Assembly (NCBI RefSeq): GCF_954871325.1
Contig: NC_088775.1
Span: 79,833,561-79,897,560 of the forward strand
Source of the DNA: Gordionus sp. m RMFG-2023
Taxonomy: Eukaryota > Nematomorpha > Gordioida > Chordodea > Parachordodidae
Length of the DNA stretch: 64,000 nucleotides
Reading direction: 5' to 3'
Under the pieces are notes generated by a model that saw nothing but the letters and a program-made list of their open reading frames with translations, did no database searches and had not been told where the DNA came from. A program made the position numbers and the translations under genes. The first letter of the stretch is position 1, and every line of letters starts with the position of its first letter. This document shows positions 12,721 through 24,759 of the stretch, piece by piece.

Positions 12721-15700
12721 TTAAAATATTTTAAATTTGGGCATCTTTATCTCAAAATTTGATAAAAATTGTTCAGTATCATAATCTTTGCTCTCTAGTT
12801 CAATACGTCGAATAAGTTCGCGTTTATCGTAAGTCTTAATCTATATTGCAAATATCATATTAATATTATTATAGGTGTAATATAGTATAGTGAATAATAT
12901 TTGTATAGATTGATATATATATATTTTGATGTAACGCGTTGTCTTTCAATATGCATGTTAATAAAGTAGATTACATATATACTACAATAGGTAATATAGC
13001 CTTTTTTAATAAAACCTTATTGAAAAATGGGGTTCCTTCATTGTTGATATTCAAGTTGGTAATCATATTAAAAAGATTTGATTCTGATTCGATATCCTTC
13101 AATCCTTTTCTAGCAAAGAACTAATAAAATTAAATAAGATTTTTTATAAAATATAAATCAAATTTCAAATATCCAAAATATGATTTAGTGTTCACTTTAA
13201 TAACTTAGAAAAGTGACATCAAATCGAATTTTAATTTTTTACCATAACGAAATACACCTACATACAAAAATACGAATCTATAATGAAAACATTCGATTCG
13301 AAAATTTATTTCCTGAAAATATACCCAAGGAACATATTCGATACTCATAAATAATTTCAAATTTTTAAGAATAATTCGATCGAATAAAGGATAAAAAAAA
13401 TTATTTGACGAATATTATACTATATTTATTCGTATTTAGAGATCGAACAACTTTGTTATTCGTAAAATACGAATCAAATATCGAATAATTCGAAATATGA
13501 TGCGATCAAATAGCTGAGTGATCATGTTTTTAGCGTAATTAAATTAAGCTAGGAAATTAGATAAATAATTTTGTTGTTTTAAACCTTCGAAATATTTTCA
13601 CAGTCGCGGAATAAAAATTCAAGAGCTTTTGGATGTGCGAGCGAAACGGATTGGCCAACATCAATTACAACACATTTACCCTGGTGCCATAAAATATTGT
13701 ATTCACTCAAATCCGCGTGTACCAAATGGCATAGGTTGAATAACGCTCTCATCATCTTAATGTGTGTTAATATAGAAATATAGTATAATGTAATCACAAA
13801 TTTTTTTAAGGTAACACAAGATCTGCCTTGATATCATTTTCTTTTTTTGCTCGATACGAATTTTTCCTAAATTTCCTTTCCATAAAAATATTTTTTGATT
13901 CATTTAAGGCATAAAAATATGAGTTTCAAAATATTAATGCAACTCGTAGTCGTAATTTATTTTGTCTATTCTTCCATACTAAAGGATTTGTCTAAAACCT
14001 CAATTTTGAGGCTTTTTTAAAATAGAAAACGACCAATTCAAAATTTTAGATAAAATAAAATTATCTAAGCCTCAAAATTTCGCACATATATGATAGAAAG
14101 GTTTGGACCTCTTTTGACTAAATAATAGAGGTTTAGGTAAACATGATTATTTATATATTTTAAAGTTAAAATCTTGATCTAGCCGTTTATAAAAAAGGGC
14201 TTAAATGGAGATTTTTTAATAAACACGTAACAAAATAACATAAGCTTTTTTTTCTTATCTGTTTAGAAAATAATATATACATCAATTTAGGGTTAATTAT
14301 TATTTTGGGCAGTCACTGGAATTGGTTAAAATTGAGGAAACACTTTCTATCTTTAATATAAAGTAGAGATTTGTCAAGGTCTTTAGTCCATTTTTTTTTA
14401 AATTTTCGTTTTTGGGAATCTGGAGGATTTTTAAAAATTTGGTTAATCTTACATAATCTTGGCAATAATTTTGCAAATAGTTTTCAATGGGAAATTGAAA
14501 ATATGAGAAGCGATTGAATGATAAGATTACCATTTCTGAATTTTTTTTTCAGTAAAAATTTAAGATGTAATAACCTGGACTTAAAATTTATAGGTATTAA
14601 AATTCGATTTATTTTAGCTCAGCATAGTTTTTAAAATATAAGAGCCTTATGATTTACATCATTACTGAAGACTTTTAAAGGGGTTCTAGTTATTAAATGT
14701 TCTAAGAGTTTCTGGTTTTTAGATTCGATTCAGTTCCGAGGGTTCAGCTTCTGGTTCAAAATTATGAGCATAGATTAGACGGGAGGGGGGTCGTTATTCT
14801 CCTTTTATATAGATAAATTATTCAAAAACTAGGGTACATTTAAGGTATTAACTTATACTTCTATGATCTCTCTGTAGGCCATACTCATTTCCTGGGAATC
14901 GTAAAGAGCATCTTTAATTTTAGGCGCTGGAATCCCGTTGTGTCCGATGAAAGACATTATAAGCATATGTTTATGGAGCGTTATAACTGCCGGAACATTT
15001 ATACCCTGGCTTTGCATCCTGGAATCAATAATAAAAAAATAATTCGTGTTAATTAATAAAGAATATTTCATAATATGCAAACTTTCTTAAATTATTGGTT
15101 TCCTTTTCGGCCCATCGTTTTATCAGCTTTTTAGGATTAATTTTAACATCTTTGAATTTATAATCGTCAATTATGTATTGTTGTCTATGTTTAAAATCGG
15201 TCAGCACCGTCTTGTATATTTTGATGGCACACTCTTTGTTTTCGGAAGCAATGAACGCTCCTTGTTCCGGTAGGTGCGTAATCGAGACATCATCCCCTAA
15301 ATAGGCATGATATACACAAGCTTCCTTGCCAGAACTTATACAGCCTGTCATCGATGATAATACGGATTGATTGATCAATTTAAACAACATCAAACGCGTT
15401 TTCGAGTCGATAGCTAACTCCTTATTATATGTTAAGCAAAAGGAAAAATAAACTTTTTTTATAATAAAATTAACTTTAAATTATTTATGAGGACAGGAAA
15501 TCTTTTTAACACTATAAATGTTTTGAAATGTCATGAAAATTTCCTTTTCTTCTACATGTTTTTAGCTTAGCAAAAAAATAATATTACAGCGGTTGAAGCA
15601 TCTTTCTTTTCGTGCAAACGATGTCTTCTTTTTTCTAATTTAGCGCAATTTGCTTTGAGGTTATTATACACATTGTTAGCAAGTTTAATATTCTCTCCAT

Positions 15701-18700
15701 CACAATCTCCGGTGTCTATACTTATAGGGGCTTTCATAAATTTTGTCATGTTCTTGCGCCCACACACATTTGCATCATGTTTTGTTACAATACCTTGGGA
15801 TTAATAATTATTTTCATTATATTAGTATCTATTATAAAGATTATTCTTCAATTTTCCTTAAAAAAATCATAGGAACAACCATTATATATTAGTTCAATTT
15901 GTTAATAGAATATTTTTTCAAAATACAAATTAAATTTATATGGGAATCAAGACCTAACAAAAATTAGTGCTGATACAACACGAAATTATTATTAAAAATA
16001 GATAAAATTAAACATAGAGAAGCTTGTTCTAGTTGCAAATTTTATATTTATATAAATTTAATTATTATGAAGGACTATTTTAATAAATACAATGTTTCCT
16101 TAAAATCACTTATTTCATTCTAAGTGATAAAAATTGGACTAGAAAATTGACAAAATTTATGCAAATATTGCCAAATACTATAAAATAATCACATAACAAT
16201 AATTAATTATTATTAGAAATCCAATGTTACATAAATAATAATAAAACTAATTTACAAATTAAGATAGAGGTTTATAATTCATGGTAGAAAAAATTGTTTG
16301 ATTGTATTTCTATTCACATAATTGAAAATATGCCCATCAACTATATTTTTCAAAATTCATTTTTATATATGTTTAAATCATAAAATAAATTAAGTAAATA
16401 TTAATATGGAAAGTTTGAGGCAAACATAGGGTTAGTTTATTCTTTTAAAAATGGTTCAAATTAAGCATTCCTGACTTTTTTTATTTTTAAATGTGCGCTA
16501 AACAAATTTTTAACTAGGGCACCCTATTTTGGGTTATTTTAAATTTGTACATTAAACAAATATTATTTGATATTTTTATTATTCTTTCGGTAATAAATAA
16601 ATAATATTTGATATTTTTATTATTCTTTCGGTAATAAATAAATAATCTTTTGTGTAAATCTAAATAGCCTCTCTTTTTAAGGCTGTTTAGAGGAAGCTAT
16701 ATGGATAGCTAAACAGACGACTGTTTAAAAATAAGACTTTTCAAGACAGAACCTTAAACCAATGTTGGTTTGAAAATGTGAATATTTCCCATATATATGG
16801 GATAATTTTAAAAATATATGTAATTTTTGTTTTTCTTGTTATTAAAAAGGGCATTAAAAAATTGTAAATGTATACTTTTATAGAAATTTGATTAAGGGCG
16901 ATTTTGATTAATTTTCTATTAAATAATGGAGAATTTTTTTAAAATTTGATATAAAGAAGCAGTGGCGTAGCTTTGAATTTTCCTTGGGGGGGGGGGGGAT
17001 CCATACATGTAAAAGCCAGAATAATTTCGCCCACCAGATCCCTCACAGTTAATAGGCCTTCGGTTTTTTTGCCAGACATATGGCCAGGATTATGTTTGAA
17101 ATCATGCTTATTTTTTACTCTTATATATATTAGAAATATTGTTCATTTTAATTAAGATAACAAAAATTTCGACATTTAATCATTTTTATTAGAACAATAT
17201 TTCAAATTATTATACTTTATTAACTATTTTATAAGATAAATATAATATAACTTATGTATGAAAAAAAGAGGTAAGATGACAGTCAGTGCTAGGAATATAT
17301 TTTGTATTATCTAAAGCATATATATATATCTAATTTTATATATTCCTCATATATTTTCTAGCTTTTTAAAAAAACATATAATTATTAGTAACACACATCA
17401 TATAGATTAAAATTAGGGATGTACCGATATTTTATATCGGATAGGATCGGGCCGATATTTCACCCATTTTAAAATATCGGTTATCGGCAAATATTATAAA
17501 ATTTTCCGATCCGATAAAAAATGGCTTTTTTAACAAAAATAAAATAAACAATTTTTTAGAAAAAGTTATATCTAAAAAACCATTTATTTTTATAAATAAA
17601 ATCGAAATCCATTTTTATGTTTAATTTTTTAATAATAATTAGTTAATAAACATTCTGCCATATAGTTATTTTTTTTCGCATTCTGTTTAAAAAAATGTTC
17701 AATAATCTTCAGAATCTGCTTTTAGTGATGCTAGTGATATTGGCATTCCCCATCGCCGCAGACTGATCTCTGATAAATTGGAAATTTTGATATTTCGAAA
17801 AAGAAATTTTCGATATATTTAATTTAAGTATTAATATCAAATTTCATAATATATTTGTTTATTACTAATTATGTAAATAGATTAATGTTATTATTTATTA
17901 TATAAATAAGTAATTTATCAATAAAAATATTTTATATACTTTTAGAATTGCAAATGAATTGAATATAAACTATAACTGATCATTATAATATATTTAAATG
18001 ATTTGCCTAACTATGATCGTAAAGTCATTTGATCGTAAATTTGGTCCACTTTTTTCTGATTGATCTATTTAAACACGGTAAATTAAAATCATTTAAAAAC
18101 ATTATGCTTAATACTGTAGCTGATAATTTAAGACTATTTGTTAAAAGAAGAAATGATTTAATTTGATTTTTTAAAAAAATATTTTTTAGACAACCCAATC
18201 AAATACAAATCTAATAAATGTAAGGATATACTCTGCTATAACCTATTTCAATAGATCATACATAGAATAGCTGAGCCTATTTTACCGCTGCAGAAGGAGA
18301 GATTGTAAAGGCAGAGGTAAGTTAGTAGGTGGTTTATTTGAAGTGACACAAAATCATCTAACAGCTGAAGGTATATTTAATACTAAACCTATCTAGAATA
18401 CTTACATTAATTTAGGTAAAGATTCTCAATGTATATCTTGTACAGATCAGAATACTAACATTTAACTAATAAAATAATTATTTTTGAATAATCAAGCTAA
18501 TACAACCCAACAAATACAACCACAAGAAATACAACCAATTACCAGAAATAACTTTTATCCTTCAGTTTCAAGTAACAAAAATATTAGTATAAGTTAATAT
18601 CATATTTTTAGATATATTAACAAATGAAGCCAATACACAACATTTCCCATTTAACCACACTAACATTCAACCTGCTTTTACAAGTAGATTACATATATTT

Positions 18701-21700
18701 TTTTAAATCATATTTTAATATAATTCAAGACTTTTCTGAATTAATAATGTAGAAATCTTATTAGAATTACAAAATTCCAAAAGTGAAAATTCAAGTAAAT
18801 AAATTATATTATTACTTTTACATAATTTGATTATAAATATATTTTGACACTGTAATTTTTAGATATACAATATATTTCCAACATCAAAAGGGAATTTGTG
18901 CCTGTATCATGATGGATATTTATACATAAAAGATTATAGAAAAAATGATACCACATATTATAACAGAAAATACAAATTTATAAATAAAATCAAATCCTAT
19001 GACTCTATCAATTAATTTTATTTATAAGTTAGATTAAAAAATTGCATAAGTGAATTCTTATATATTAAGAAATAACATAAGTTATATTGAGAAAATGCAT
19101 AAGAAATATTCTTAATCATTTAATCTTAAGTAATCATAAGTTATATTGAGAAAATGCATAAGAAATATTCTTAATCATTAAAATTAATCTTAAGTAATCA
19201 TATATATAAAGTTCAGTTATATTAAAAAATTGTATTTCAAATTAGCTAATTAAATTTTATTAATAGGTATAAATTAAAACAATGTCTGATATATTCAAAT
19301 TGCTTGCATCTGATATAAGAATTGCATAAAATCTGATATAAGAATTGCATATAATCTAATATAAGAATTGCATATAATCTGATATAAGAATTGCATATAA
19401 TCTGATATAAGAATTGCATATAATCTGATATAAGAATTGCATATAATCTGATATAAGAATTGCATATAATCTGATATAAGAATTGCATATAATCTGATAT
19501 AAGAATTGCTTGATTGAAATAATTATCTTAAATATTGTTAAGAAATTGATTAGAAGTATCTGATATATTTATGAATAGAAAATTACCTGGATAAAAAATG
19601 TCTTGGAATTATCTAATATATTAAATAAATGCATAATTGAATAATTACGAGCATAACAGAATAATTACGTGCTTATAAATTCATATGAATGAAAAAATCG
19701 TCCATTTTGACCGAAAATGGACCATTTTACGATCAAAATCTTACAATCAAAGGAGGCCCTCCCATTTAAATGACATATGTTATGATATAGTAAAATTATA
19801 GATGTTATACTAATAAAAAGTATAATACAAATTAAAACCATTGGTATCTTTGTAGAATACAAAATTAGATATGATATCAGATCGGTTATTGGCCGATATC
19901 AATTTAATATCTAGAATATCGGGCGGATCAGATCGACCTCCAAAAAGTGGTATCGGTACACCCCTAATTAAAATTATTTTTATTGCAAACATAATCAGTA
20001 TGATATTATATATGATTTTAAATATATAATAATTTTATGTAAGCTATTGTAAATTTTTTTTATAAATTTTATGGTTTATTTTAAAAAATTTAATATATGT
20101 TTAAAAAAAAGGTACATATTTTATATTAAAGTTAATCCTAAGTGGCCCTTTAGCTGTTTCCTCTATGACTTCACATGGAGTGGGATTAATATCTGTATAT
20201 ATTTAAAAGAACTAAATCATTAGTTTTAGCCTGGTGCTCTTAAGTAGCTTTTAAATGTAGGTATAGTACAAAATTATTACTCATTAGTGCATGTAGTTAT
20301 AGGAATGATGGCTAATATTATTAAATGTGATTTAGAAATAATTTTTAAGTTTAAAGTATGTTAAAAATTTTCATGTGTCAATAGGGTTGCTGGGATGCTC
20401 TGTAATACCAAGCTTTGGTGTCTGATTTTAGCTATTCATATCTTCCAATAATTTGGATTCATAAAAAATAGTTATTGTTTAATGCTTATCATAATATTAT
20501 TGGCAATAACTAACAGCTTAAATGGAAGAGGTAACATTCGTTTTCTATATTCCAACCAAAGTTATCCTTATATTGCCAACAATCCACAGGCTGTTTTGAT
20601 GGAATTCCACCATAGTTATCTTATAATTCATGATGTTGCTTGAAATAGGTCTAGTAAAAAATATCATGTATGTCAGAATTACTGGTCATTTTTTGTTTTG
20701 GAAAAGATCTAATTAAAATATAATTCATCTTATATATGGATTATTGGAAGAGGTAACATTAGTTTCCCATGCCAAACCCTAATAAGGTTGTCATGGTATG
20801 ATCAACAATACTAAAGGACTGTTATAATAAATATCTTATAATTCAATCAGGAGCAGCATCCAAACTCTAATAAGGTTGTCATGGTATGATCAACAATACT
20901 AAAGGACTGTTCTAATAAATATCTTATAATTCAATCAGGAGCAGCATAGATAGCACAATTTTCTTCCCTAATATATAGACATAGAAAAACAAGTAGATAT
21001 TCTTTATGTGTTTTTTTGTACCCACTCTTAGTGTTGTTAAACAACTCAATTTGAGTTGATTTTAAAAAAGGCTAACACAATATTTTAGCCATAAAAATAT
21101 TGCACAAGCCTGAAGATTTTGATAATAGATGTCCAAACCTTTGTTCCATCTATGACCAAAATCTTCAGGCTTGCCTAATTTTTTTCTGGCTAAAATATTG
21201 AGTTAGCTGTTTTTTAAAATCGGCTCAAATCGAGCCATTTAACAGCATTACCTACTCTTGACAATTTTTAGGATAAGACAAATAGCTCTAGAATTGTCAA
21301 GATCTAATTTCATATGATTTTGGCTTAATTCTATCTAAAATTGATTTAACCTTGGTTTAATTAATGCCAAAATTGTATGATTTTGAAGCAGAGTATTCTT
21401 TTTATAATCTAAAATAACCAGTGCATGGTAACATTTTATAATAAAAAAAACATTTAAAAAATTAGGTCAAACAGAAAGAAAGAAAGAATCTTTTCTTACT
21501 CAAGTTTGTCACTTTAAGGCAAAGTGTAGGATGACCATTTCCTGTATATAACCTATGTCACCCCTGTTTAAAGAACATCAAACAATTTGTTGTACCAATT
21601 ATTATATTATTCATAAATTATTTATCATACAAATAAAAATTACAAATGAAATATGGGTCTTTAAGACCCATTAGCAATATAAGACTAAATTAGGATAACT

Positions 21701-22118
21701 GTGTGTAAATTAGGAAAGTTCAATATATAATAAATTTTTAACCCTAACATTTTAAATAATGATTTAAAAAGAATAATTATTAATTTTAATATGGACTCAT
21801 ATAGTGATACCTTTTTTTTCATTAATGTCAAAAATATCTTCATCTTCATAGAGATCTTCCTCATTAAGAAAATTAGATCTTTCCATTTTATCTTCCTGTT
21901 TCCATATGCTTGGGCCAAAATATTTATAATTGTCAAGTGATATTTGAACTGATAAAAATATATTATAAAATAAACATAATTTCATTACCTTTTGCACCTT
22001 TGTTTAAATTTTTTTCTTTAATATTTAAAATTTTATCATATTCTAAATCATATTCATATTGAAGAGTTTGGGCTAATATTAAATCATTATTTGTGTCAAG
22101 TATCTCAAATTCGTTCAT
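12721..22118 (-). CDS. RIOK3: RIOK3, atypical serine kinase, eight exons
   Basis: Exons, high to low: 22118-21989, 21948-21811, 15793-15588, 15420-15083, 15018-14859, 13755-13585, 13120-12986, 12840-12721. All junctions are GT-AG and in phase, giving about 465 residues (human 519). The N-terminus has DLILAQTLQYEYDLEYDKIL and KVQISLDNYK, then ITKHD-like and CGRKN motifs and LHEKK. These are RIOK3 hallmarks, not RIOK1. Kinase parts: P-loop SSGKEACVYH (187-196), AIK lysine 225, MSFIG hinge, HADLSEYN (Asp339, Asn344) and IDVG (Asp356), so it looks catalytically intact. RIOK3 acts in 40S ribosome maturation and innate signalling in vertebrates. Donors include GTTTGC and GTTTAA. Exons 7-8 after NITNLNI-like sequence are less certain. 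Exon 1 could extend to an acceptor at 22134, so the start is provisional. Confidence 0.85.
13230..13510. repeat. ATTCGA-rich dispersed repeat, copy 2
   Basis: Lies in the RIOK3 intron between 13120 and 13585. It shares aaaatacgaatc, aattcgatcgaataaa and cgtaaaatacgaatc in the same order as the copy at 2060-2310. It contains the palindrome TTCGATCGAA. Confidence 0.5.
13990..14205. mobile_element. degenerate MITE in a RIOK3 intron
   Basis: Carries the family core (aaattatctaagcctcaaaattt, atagaaaggtttggacctc, ttgatctagccgttta) inside the 1.1 kb intron 13756-14858. The ends are eroded. Confidence 0.5.
16558..16646. repeat. 46-bp direct duplication
   Basis: The block aatatttgatatttttatta ... 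ttctttcggtaataaataaat occurs twice in a row, almost identically. Confidence 0.8.
18240..18400 (+). pseudogene. FLYWCH-type zinc-finger fragment
   Basis: One + frame reads FYRCRRRDCKGRGK then GGLFEVTQNH. This follows the FLYWCH pattern (aromatic, C-x-x-x-x-C, basic, F-x-V-T-x-x-H). A stop lies just upstream. FLYWCH fingers are common in animal MULE and other transposases, so this is probably element cargo rather than a host exon. Confidence 0.45.
19312..19510. repeat. 23-bp minisatellite, about eight units
   Basis: The unit is ctgatataagaattgcat plus ataat, repeated head to tail with few differences. It is inside the hAT-type element at 17414-19966. The open reading on the minus strand is a by-product of the repeat. 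Confidence 0.9.
20772..20947. repeat. 88-bp tandem duplication
   Basis: Two adjacent units start ccaaac(c/t)ctaataagg and end caggagcagcat, differing at very few bases. This is a recent duplication in the RIOK3 intron. Confidence 0.9.
21029..21250. mobile_element. hAT-derived MITE, best copy of its family
   Basis: 222 bp with ends tagtgttgttaaac and gtttaacagcatta-like. The inner arms are aattgagttgattttaaaaa against ttttaaaatcggctcaaat. Flanks cccactct and cctactct form an 8-bp target duplication with one mismatch. Other copies lie at 6335, 10139, 13990, 35013, 39985 and fragments elsewhere. Confidence 0.8.
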
Positions 22119-22319
22119 AATTGGGGAATTCCACCTATAAACATGATCAAAAAATTCACCAATTATTTTATCTTATCTAGCACGTTGGTTATAGACCTGC
22201 CCAAAATGAGCAAGACTATGTTAATTTGGGTATTTACTTGAAATTCCTCAATTTTAGATATATTTAACTTTAGCTATAATATAGTTTAATTACAAAAATA
22301 CTTTTAATATATTATTTTT

Positions 22320-22465
22320 GTATGACAAGAAAATAGTAACGAGTAATGCGTTAGTTTTTTTGAATAGCGAGTAACACGCTCTATTTTTAGAAGGTAAAGA
22401 ATAATGGTTATGCGTTCCTTTTTTAATGCGTTCTTTTTTGAAGTGGTAACGTTTACTATTCTCCT
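22320..22465. repeat. cluster of ATGCGTT/AACACGCT subterminal-like repeats
   Basis: gtaatgcgtta, gtaacacgctc, gttatgcgttcc and aatgcgttctt recur within 130 bp. This resembles the subterminal repeat clusters at hAT ends elsewhere in the window. The element's boundaries were not found. Confidence 0.35.
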
Positions 22466-22507
22466 TAAGTGAAATAACCTCTAATCTATCTTTATCATTT
22501 AATAATA

Positions 22508-22830
22508 AAATCAGGGCGTCGCTAGCCTTTACAATTTTAGGGGGCTCAACTAAAAAAATTTATAGGGGGCTTCCCCATACCCCCAATTTTTGATACTTTC
22601 TTAAAATTTACTGTCTCAACAATTATTCTGAATTTCATATTTTGCCATTTATTATATTATGCATAATAAACTAGCATATAAATAATTAAAACAATATAAG
22701 ACATTTCTAAAAATAATATTTTTTACAGTAAAATATAATTTCGATTCCTGATATAAAAAAAATTGCGTCTTACAAGTGATAAAAATGTTAATTAATTCAT
22801 ACATATGCCTCAAGATAATGATATTAAAAA
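22508..22830. repeat. CAGGGCGTCGCTAGCC repeat, copy 1
   Basis: Begins tcagggcgtcgctagcc, has two gggggctc blocks, then aattattctgaatttcata and tttcgattcctgatataaaa. The same sequence in the same order starts again at 23366. Confidence 0.75.
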
Positions 22831-23365
22831 CTTCATGATATAAAATAATTCTTAGCACCTTACATCGACAAAAGGCAAGAAACTAATATAACTCTCTGTT
22901 ACCATTTTTAGACAATGTTTTATAGAATGGACTAATAAGGAAAAATTTACCTAACCAAATCAACAATTCTTGAAGAAGAGAATATAAACGACCAATCCAA
23001 ATCATAAAACTTTAAGGTGGTTAGAGCTTCCTCTTAGAATGTGATGAAAGCTAGAAAAATAATCGAGAAAAAAATTGTGGATATTAAATTTCTAAAAGAT
23101 TATTTTCCATTTTTTAACGATATATAAACGACTACACAGCAGTTGATCATTATTGCTTATTAAATATGCAATCATATGCTCTCAGCAGCTGTAGTAATAA
23201 TCTTAAATCACATAGCAACACAAATAATAGATGCTAGTTAATTTGCAGTCATAGTTATGACACTCACGATATTAACTCATATCAGAATTTATTATGTTAG
23301 ATAAATTGATAAAACAAAAACACTCAAAATCTTTAGAAGAAATTATGCAAATATATTGAAGCCTT

Positions 23366-23770
23366 AAGTCAGGGGCGTCGCTAGCCTTTATAATTTCAGG
23401 GGGCTCAATTAAAAAAAAATTATAGGGGGCTCCGCCTCCATGCCCCCAATTTGCGGTCCTCCGGCCCGCTTTTGCCCGACCTTCGGCCGGGTTTTAGATT
23501 AATATATTATACTTTTTTAAAATTTGTTAACTATGAACAATTATTCTGAATTTCATATTTTGTCATTTATTATATTATACATACAAAATAAACTTGCATA
23601 TAAATAATTAAAACAATACAAGACATTTCTAAACAAAAAATTTTTTTTAATACAAAATCTATTTATTACAGTATAAAATATTTTCGATTGCTGATATAAA
23701 AAAATTTTTGCGTCTAAAGAATTGCAAGTGATAAAAAAATTAATTCTTACATTATGCCTTAATTGATAAT
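23366..23770. repeat. CAGGGGCGTCGCTAGCC repeat, copy 2
   Basis: A direct repeat of the 22508 block about 860 bp away, starting caggggcgtcgctagcc. It carries an extra GC-rich insert (cggcccgcttttgcccgacc) near 23460. The 16971 region also starts agtggcgtagc, so this may be a wider family of unknown class. Confidence 0.75.
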
Positions 23771-24471
23771 TTATACAATTGTGTTTCTGACATTTTATTC
23801 AATAGGAAATATGTGTATGGATAAATGTATATATATAATATTAGGAGGTTTATCGTACATAATTATTATACTCATCATACATTATAAAACATATAAAATA
23901 TCCATCTATATAATTAATAGTAACTGACAAATATAACGCATATATTACAATAAATTACTCCTTTACTTCATTTCCCCTACCGCTATCGCTATTTGTCAAA
24001 AAAAGTAGCTCGCTATTAGCTACTATCTTTTAAAAGTAACTTTAGCTATTTTTTAAGCTACTTTTTTTAAAAAAAATTTACAAACAAATTTTATATTTTT
24101 TGCTTATAATGATATTATATAGTAAATATATAAAAATCAACATTTATAAATATTAAAATTGTTATAGTTTGTACTTAATCTTTTAGGTTTTGAACATTAG
24201 AAGTTTAGTTAACATCATTATTATTATTAATTTGGTTCTCTATTCAAATTTATATTTCAAATATTAGATTATAATTTTAATTATTATTATTACGATTAAT
24301 TTTGTTCGCCATGCAAATTTATATTTCGTATATTAAATTATAATTTTAGTTAGCATTATTATTATTAATTTTTATTCGCCATGCAAATTTATAATTTTGA
24401 ATTTTTATGAAAAAGGATTTTTAATGGTTAGCAAAAAATATATAAATAGCCAAGAAAAATAATTATAATTT

Positions 24472-24612
24472 ACCGATGATATTTTGATTATTAATTTTAT
24501 AAAAGAATTGACCGATGATATTTTGATTATTAATTTTATAAAAGAATTGACCGATGATATTTTGATTATTAATTTTATAAAAGAATTTACAGACGATATT
24601 TTGATTATTATT
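24472..24612. repeat. 39-bp tandem repeat, three and a half units
   Basis: The unit accgatgatattttgattat plus taattttataaaagaattg is repeated three times, then a partial unit. 39 is a multiple of three, and one frame stays open through all units. Confidence 0.9.
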
Positions 24613-24759
24613 TGGATTTGATAGAAGTTGAATAAAGAGTAAAAGTAGGGAATTAGTATTAGAAATTATTAATAATTATATATTTATTTATTTATTATTA
24701 GTTCCATAGATATTCAGTCTCTCCCACTAGCCTCAGCAATATAAATATCAATCCCATAT

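Larger units (their letters stand above)
17414..19966. mobile_element. hAT-type element with perfect 8-bp target duplication
   Basis: The ends are tagggatgtaccgata and its near reverse complement tatcggtacacccct(a). ATTAAAAT directly flanks both sides (17406-17413 and 19967-19974). The subterminal regions are rich in atatcgg/ccgatat. Inside are a FLYWCH-like coding remnant and a 23-bp minisatellite, but no intact transposase. It is nonautonomous or decayed and lies in the long RIOK3 intron. Confidence 0.85.
15794..21810 (-). other. 6.0 kb RIOK3 intron
   Basis: Runs from donor GTATCAC after exon 2 (21810) to acceptor CCCAAG before exon 3 (15794), phase 1 on both sides. It contains a 46-bp direct duplication at 16558-16646, a 13-G run at 16986-16998, a 2.55 kb hAT-type element, an 88-bp tandem duplication and a MITE. 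No second gene was recognised in it. Confidence 0.75.

Noticed and set aside
12721-15793. Calling the kinase RIOK1
   Set aside because: The CGRRKN-like and LHEKK-STAE motifs, the long loop after the P-loop and the upstream LAQTLQxEYDxEYD exon fit RIOK3, not RIOK1.
19246-19488. Minus-strand repetitive protein (MQFLYQIICNSYIRLYAILI-like)
   Set aside because: A translation artefact of the 23-bp minisatellite.
19312-19510. CRISPR-like array
   Set aside because: Units are contiguous 23-mers without variable spacers, in a eukaryotic transposon.
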